Part shown: positions 62,592 through 64,000 of the stretch, piece after piece
How positions within the stretch are numbered: the first letter of the stretch is position 1
How the letters are laid out: each line of letters begins with the position of its first letter
DNA from: Lysobacterales bacterium
GTDB taxonomy: Bacteria > Pseudomonadota > Gammaproteobacteria > Xanthomonadales > SZUA-5
NCBI GenBank assembly: GCA_019187485.1
Contig: JABAQR010000031.1
Coordinates: 98,379-162,378, forward strand
Length of the DNA: 64,000 bases
Direction: 5' to 3'
Notes under the pieces: model-generated
The model's input: the letters and a program-made list of their open reading frames with translations, nothing else
Databases searched by the model: none
Told to the model about the DNA's origin: nothing
Translations under genes and position numbers: made by a program

Positions 62592-63110
62592 ATGGAATTC
62601 GACCTGCGCCTGGCCGCCAGCGACCAGGCGCCGTTGCTCTCGCGGCTGATGACACAGACTTTCCTCGCCGCTTATGGTGATGTGGCACCGCCAGCGGCGA
62701 TCGCGCGTCACATCGAACGACACTACGACGCACGAGACATCGCCCGCCGCATCGACGCCGGCGTGATCGAGGTGCATCTGCTCGAATCCGCGGGGCAGGA
62801 CGCCGGTTATCTGCAACTGGGCTTCGGCATGGCCGCGCCCGCCGCGCTCGCCGGCCTGCGCACGCTCGAGGTGCAGCGTTGCTACCTGCGTCCGGAATAC
62901 ATCGGTACTGGCGCCGGCGGCCTGTTGATCGAGCGCGCCCAGCGACGCGCGCGCGAAACCGGCGCACAGGCACTGCACCTGTCGGTCTACCAACAAGCTC
63001 CGCGCGCCGTGCGCTTCTACGAAAAACACGGCTTCCGGCGCACCGCACCGGTCAAGTACTACATCGACGATGTCGTCTACGACGACTGGCTGATGGTGTG
63101 GTGGGCTTGA
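62592..63110 (+). CDS. GNAT-family N-acetyltransferase
   Basis: 172 residues, one GNAT domain. The acetyl-CoA pyrophosphate loop is read as RPEYIGTGAGGLLIERA (R/Q-x-x-G-x-G/A). The end VRFYEKHGFRRTA is the usual last strand motif. The substrate is unknown. GAGG lies near the ATG. Stands alone, divergent from the PepSY operon and convergent with the rhomboid gene. Confidence 0.93.
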   Translation: MEFDLRLAASDQAPLLSRLMTQTFLAAYGDVAPPAAIARHIERHYDARDIARRIDAGVIEVHLLESAGQDAGYLQLGFGMAAPAALAGLRTLEVQRCYLRPEYIGTGAGGLLIERAQRRARETGAQALHLSVYQQAPRAVRFYEKHGFRRTAPVKYYIDDVVYDDWLMVWWA

Positions 63111-63151
63111 CGCGAGCCGCGGGCCTGAGGTGCCGGATCGTCATCGCAGCC

Positions 63152-63784
63152 TCAATAGCGCAGGATGCGCTGCGGCTTCCACGGCAGGCGACCGCGCCAG
63201 TACTGAATCATGAGCCAGCCGCTGGCGAGTCCGCCCAGGTGCGCGAAGTGGGCGACACCGTCGCCGCTGCCGAACACGCCAAGCGCCAGTTCGAGACCGG
63301 CGAACACCAGCACCGCCCAGCGCGCCGGCATCGGGATCGGCGGGAACAACGGCATGACGATGCGGTTCGGAAACATCATCCCGAAGCCGAGCAACACACC
63401 GAAGACACCGCCGGAAATGCCCACCGTCGGATAGGGCACGCCGCCGAGCGTGGCTACCGTCAGTTGCGCGACGCCGGCGCCGACGACCGCGACCAGCACG
63501 AAGCGCAGGTAGGGCCAGGAGCCCCAGAACTGTTCCAGATCGCGGCCGAACATCCACAGGCCAAGGCCGTTGACCAGCAGGTGCCCGGTACCGCCATGCA
63601 GGAAGCCGTAGGTCAGCAACTGCCAGGGCCGGAAGGGCGGCGCTCCACCGAAGGCCACGGGCAAGGAATCGTCCAGCGGCGGCCACAGCGCCAGATTCAG
63701 CACCAGCCAGCCGGAAGAATCCAGCAGTTGCAGCCCGAACATCAGTCCACAGAGGATCAGCAGGGTGCGCGTCGCCGGCGGCAT
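63152..63784 (-). CDS. Rhomboid intramembrane serine protease
   Basis: 210 residues, six predicted membrane helices. The catalytic Ser is Ser124 in GISGGVFG and the His is His182 (HFAHLGGLASG). YGFLHGGTGHLLVNGLGLWMFGRDLE is the L1/TM2 family motif. Rhomboids cleave membrane proteins within the bilayer. The start follows the alkyltransferase-like gene by 3 bases, so they are co-transcribed. Confidence 0.93.
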   Translation of the reverse strand: MPPATRTLLILCGLMFGLQLLDSSGWLVLNLALWPPLDDSLPVAFGGAPPFRPWQLLTYGFLHGGTGHLLVNGLGLWMFGRDLEQFWGSWPYLRFVLVAVVGAGVAQLTVATLGGVPYPTVGISGGVFGVLLGFGMMFPNRIVMPLFPPIPMPARWAVLVFAGLELALGVFGSGDGVAHFAHLGGLASGWLMIQYWRGRLPWKPQRILRY

Positions 63785-63787
63785 CGG

Positions 63788-64000
63788 CTAGCCCCAGATG
63801 GCTGCGTCGAGATCGACGCCCGCATCCGCATCGACGACCGCGGCGACACGCCCATTCGCCGCCACCCGGCAGCCCTCCGCCTCCAGGAGCACGCGCTGGT
63901 GCCGGAAACACTCGCTGTCTGGCGCGAAGGCGATGCGCCCGTCGGCGCGCAGTACGCGGTGCCAGGGAATGCCGCTGTCCTCCGGCAGCTCCGCCAGCAC
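63788..64000 (-). CDS. Alkyltransferase-like protein (MGMT-type DNA-binding domain), C-terminal part
   Basis: 71 codons at the right edge; the N-terminus lies outside the window. IPWHRVLRADGRIAF is the MGMT signature with Trp in place of the active-site Cys (PCHRV), as in ATL proteins that bind alkylguanine and pass it to nucleotide excision repair. The tail ends AAIWG. It is 3 bases upstream of the rhomboid gene. Confidence 0.85.
   Translation of the reverse strand: MLAELPEDSGIPWHRVLRADGRIAFAPDSECFRHQRVLLEAEGCRVAANGRVAAVVDADAGVDLDAAIWG

Overview
The window is a chromosomal segment, roughly two-thirds GC by eye, from a gammaproteobacterium most likely in the Xanthomonadales (Lysobacterales). 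The evidence is the order initiator tRNA-rimP-nusA-infB-rbfA-truB, a split cobalamin-dependent ribonucleotide reductase (NrdJa/NrdJb), a DUF6164 protein beside Hsp15, and a secreted protein ending in Gly-Phe-Glu. Genus cannot be fixed from the sequence alone. I see no prophage, integrase, transposase or CRISPR array. The accessory interest lies in promoters, operators, hairpin repeat families and a few gene neighbourhoods.

Layout. 1-5.9 kb (minus): an envelope operon of a VolA/Pla-1-like surface lipoprotein lipase, a DUF1302 barrel, a DUF1329 protein and a truncated secreted protein. 6.0-7.1 kb: gap. 7.3-13.4 kb: tRNA-fMet and the translation operon rimP-nusA-infB-rbfA-truB. 13.4-21.2 kb: a short-chain dehydrogenase, kbl, a secreted CotH/lamin-tail protein, an Npt-like transporter and a lone PilB/GspE-like ATPase. 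21.4-23.9 kb (minus): an NAD salvage pair, nicotinamide phosphoribosyltransferase plus a NadM-Nudix fusion. 24-26.2 kb: ssb, an octaprenyl-diphosphate-synthase-type gene and a cytochrome c'-like protein. 26.4-29.1 kb: a YtrA-type GntR/ABC operon with a palindromic operator, then tRNA-Pro(CGG). 29.4-32.5 kb (minus): DUF6164, hslR, htpG and a zinc-ribbon protein. 32.6-37.7 kb: transglutaminase-like, beta-propeller, VanY-like peptidase, a membrane protein and a DMT transporter. 37.7-41.1 kb: hutG-like/dadA-like pair, a small gene behind a sigma-54-type promoter, and a histidine phosphatase.

41.3-49.3 kb: complete kdpFABC-kdpDE potassium uptake operon, with a large hairpin repeat between kdpB and kdpC. 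49.6-50.9 kb: NYN-domain protein. 51-55.6 kb (minus): NrdJa, a Lys/Ala-rich histone-H1-like protein, a small secreted protein and NrdJb, with NrdR-box-like sites upstream. 56-59 kb: a 990-residue GAF-GAF-GGDEF-EAL protein. 59.1-64 kb: cysteine synthase, a PepSY/PhoP/PhoQ-like operon, a GNAT acetyltransferase, a rhomboid protease and a partial alkyltransferase-like protein.

Most genes sit in tight operons with 4-base overlaps. The intergenic gaps hold three recurring structures. (i) Long hairpins whose arms are tandem GGACGCAAA-type 9-mers. (ii) Hairpins whose arms are tandem GGTTGTC 7-mers. (iii) Compact REP-like palindromes. Regulatory calls with strong internal support are the GntR operator at 26368-26393, the sigma-54 promoter at 39904-39920, tandem 11-bp repeats before kdp at 41218-41239, and the NrdR-like box at 55725-55740.
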